A DNA stretch of 64,000 nt, from positions 10,230,731-10,294,730 of the forward strand of contig NC_085117.1 in NCBI RefSeq assembly GCF_030269925.1, given 5' to 3'. The notes under the pieces were generated by a model, which had not been told where the DNA came from, made no database searches, and saw only the letters and a program-made list of their open reading frames with translations. This document shows, piece by piece, positions 57,301 through 60,300 of this stretch (the first letter of the stretch is position 1; each line of letters opens with the position of its first letter). This DNA is from Bombyx mori. Lineage: Eukaryota > Arthropoda > Insecta > Lepidoptera > Bombycidae. The translations under genes and the position numbers were made by a program.

Positions 57301-60300
57301 CTAGTTGACAGTTCGTTTTGTCCTATTTGTGACTGAGAATTGAAACAAGTATCTTCATAGACAAAGGACAAGTGGCCGTGAACACGTTTTTCTTTTATTC
57401 GTTAAACAAATGAATTGGTTTTATTTAAATATTCATATTCATCTGGAGTTACTAAAAAGCTAAAATCGAAAATTCAATTTGTTTTATTTCGAAGTAACAT
57501 GAAAGATATTAGATGACGAAGACAGACTTAGATGATAGATCGACTGGCTTTGTTTAGTTGTTTTAGAGAGAAAAAAAATTAGAACTTACTGTCTCATCGA
57601 ACCCCATCTACGATGCGGAAGATTCTCTTGGTGGCTACGGAAGAAATAACACAAACAAATAAAGCAAACACAACATATAAAAGAAAAATAAGCACAGAAC
57701 AGAAAAGAATAGTACCAGTGTATTTAATGTGTAAAATAACTTTGATTTTGCTTAAAACACGCAAGTGACAAAAAAAACCTGTTCTGCTAAAAAAAAACTG
57801 TTAAGCATCTACTTTACTAAGATTAGAGCAGTCTTAATTTTCACTCTGATTATACTAGACTCTGATTTAAGATTGTAATGAAAATACAAATACGAATTAA
57901 AGTGAATCAAGTAATAATTAATTTACCTTGGTGGAGTTCTCCTAAGGCTGGTTCTTGTCCACGAATGTCTGTTAAGAGGATTACCAGGACTCCTCGTTCC
58001 ATTCTCTAACCTGTGAATGGATAAGTATGGTTTGGAAACAAAAAAAAGCGCCTTAATAATAAATTGAACCTGAATATATTAAAATATTATTTTTAACGTA
58101 ATGATAATTAATGTAGTAGTAGTAAATTATTGTATTGTTATCGGTTCTTGTAGCGCGTGCGAATTGTTTAAGTCGATCCGACGTGTAGAAGTTTTTTGTT
58201 ATTGCTTAAATGGGTGGACGCTCACAGCCCATCTTGTGTTAAGTGGTTACTGGAGCCCATAGATATCTACAAATACAAATTCCGCCACCCACCTTGAGAT
58301 ATAAGTTCTAAGGTCTCAGTATAGTTATAACGGCTGTCTCATTCTTCAAACGGAAACGCATTACTGCTTCACGGCAGAAATAGGCAGGGCGGTGGTACCT
58401 ACCCGTGCGGACTCACAAGATAAATGTTGTGTATTAAGCGAAATGTCGCTTGAAAGAAGCCTTTCCCCCTCGATTTAGTTTAATCCATGTTATTTGAATG
58501 ACATCAATTGTAACTTGCAAACGTCTACTTTTCTGAAATTCTTGAGCAGCATTTATGTAAAAAAAAAAACTGTTCTTCCTTATTTAATAAGTAACTGGCT
58601 TCTTAAACAATAATCCGAGGAAACCTTTTCGATTATTCGACTTATTTTATTGACAAAATCGCGCGGTCACGAGTATTTGCATGTGCTAATTTCACGTGTT
58701 GCAAATCACATTAGCGCTTCAGTTTAATATTATTTGTCGAGGATTATACGCATTGTCGTGATAGTTAGATATAAATTTACCTGTCTGTAATATTTCAGAA
58801 CTGTAAGGTAATAAATAATATAAGAGAGACCAGACGAATGTGTTCCCGAGAAAAATGTTACATGTTACATGAATTCAATTCATTTTTTCCTCCTACCTAT
58901 TCCCTGATAGCAGTGGTAGCCAAGGGGTGCTATTTCAGCTACGTCCGGACGGGTATGTGAGCTAAAGAGCTCAACCTGAGAGAATTTGCTAACATTAGCC
59001 ATAACAAGAGCAATGCTTCGTATAATCTAACCATGGGATTGGACTAGCGACACACTGAGAAGATTCGGCGAGAATATCATTGGGCTGCAAGAATTTAAAT
59101 AAATATTTCATTAAATTTAAATACATGTAACAAAGGGATACAAAGATAGATTTATTTGATGATCAAACAGTTTTAGGGCCCATTTATTTCACCAATTACA
59201 AGAGAACTCACTACTTTATTGTTGAACAGTGTGCTTAGTGCGAGTTTCTTAACGTACTCGATAGCGTAAAAGTTAAGCTAATTTTGTATGCAATTGGAAC
59301 AGTGCCCCAGCGGCAAACATACGCAAACGATCCCATTCCATACAAATAAGAGCTAACTTTTACGTTATCGAGAACGTTAAAAAACTCGCACTAAGCACAC
59401 AGGTGTTCTTTTAGATCGGAACTTGCGAATCCATCGCCGTTGAAATAGGCAGAGCGGTGATATCAATTCGTACGGCTCACAATATATCCTAACGCTAATT
59501 AAGAATAATAAAAATATCGAAGATCTCCCCATCCATGATATTCTTCTAATAGTATCTGTCGAACATTATTGTAATGGGGTACCAACATAAAACAGAATTA
59601 GCTTAGGAAGTCTTTTACGATTCGGTGGGCCATTAAATGTATGTATGTGTGTACTTTTAATTAAAAAAAGGCATTTTATGGTGTAATTAATTTTTTTTAA
59701 CTACTTTCAGTTGATTGATGTTCTGGTTTAAATTTAAAATTATTGTTGGTATTTACGAACGATGTAAATAATGTTTACTCTATTATGTTGATATTATGTA
59801 AATTTATAGCGTTTCAAGGCTATTCAGAATTTCCGTAATGAAATTTAATATGCTTTTATTGGAATTTTCAGTTTAGAATCCGGTATTTAACGAGAATTCT
59901 TTGAATCATATTTGTGCCTATATTTTTATTTCAGCGCCATCTATCGTCTCCTGGTTGCAATTTCTTCAACCGAATTATAAATCAAACACTAGGTGGCTAC
60001 AGTAAAGCTTTGATGTGCATTTGCCTTTATAAAAATGACAAATTCATCTAAAATATGAGAATAAATTATTCAGTTTGCTTCCTTTAATTTCGAAAATACA
60101 AACAACTACATTACATAGTTTCAGAAGTGGTAAAAATTCGAATATTTTACATAAATAGTGGTTTTTTTTTGTTCCTACCTATGCTGATAGCCTTGAGAGG
60201 CTATTTCAGCTTCACCCTAACGTGTGTAGGTGAGCTCACGGGGCTCAAACCGCAGTGTTGCTAACACTGACCCTAGAAAGAGTAGTGCTTCGCAGAATCT

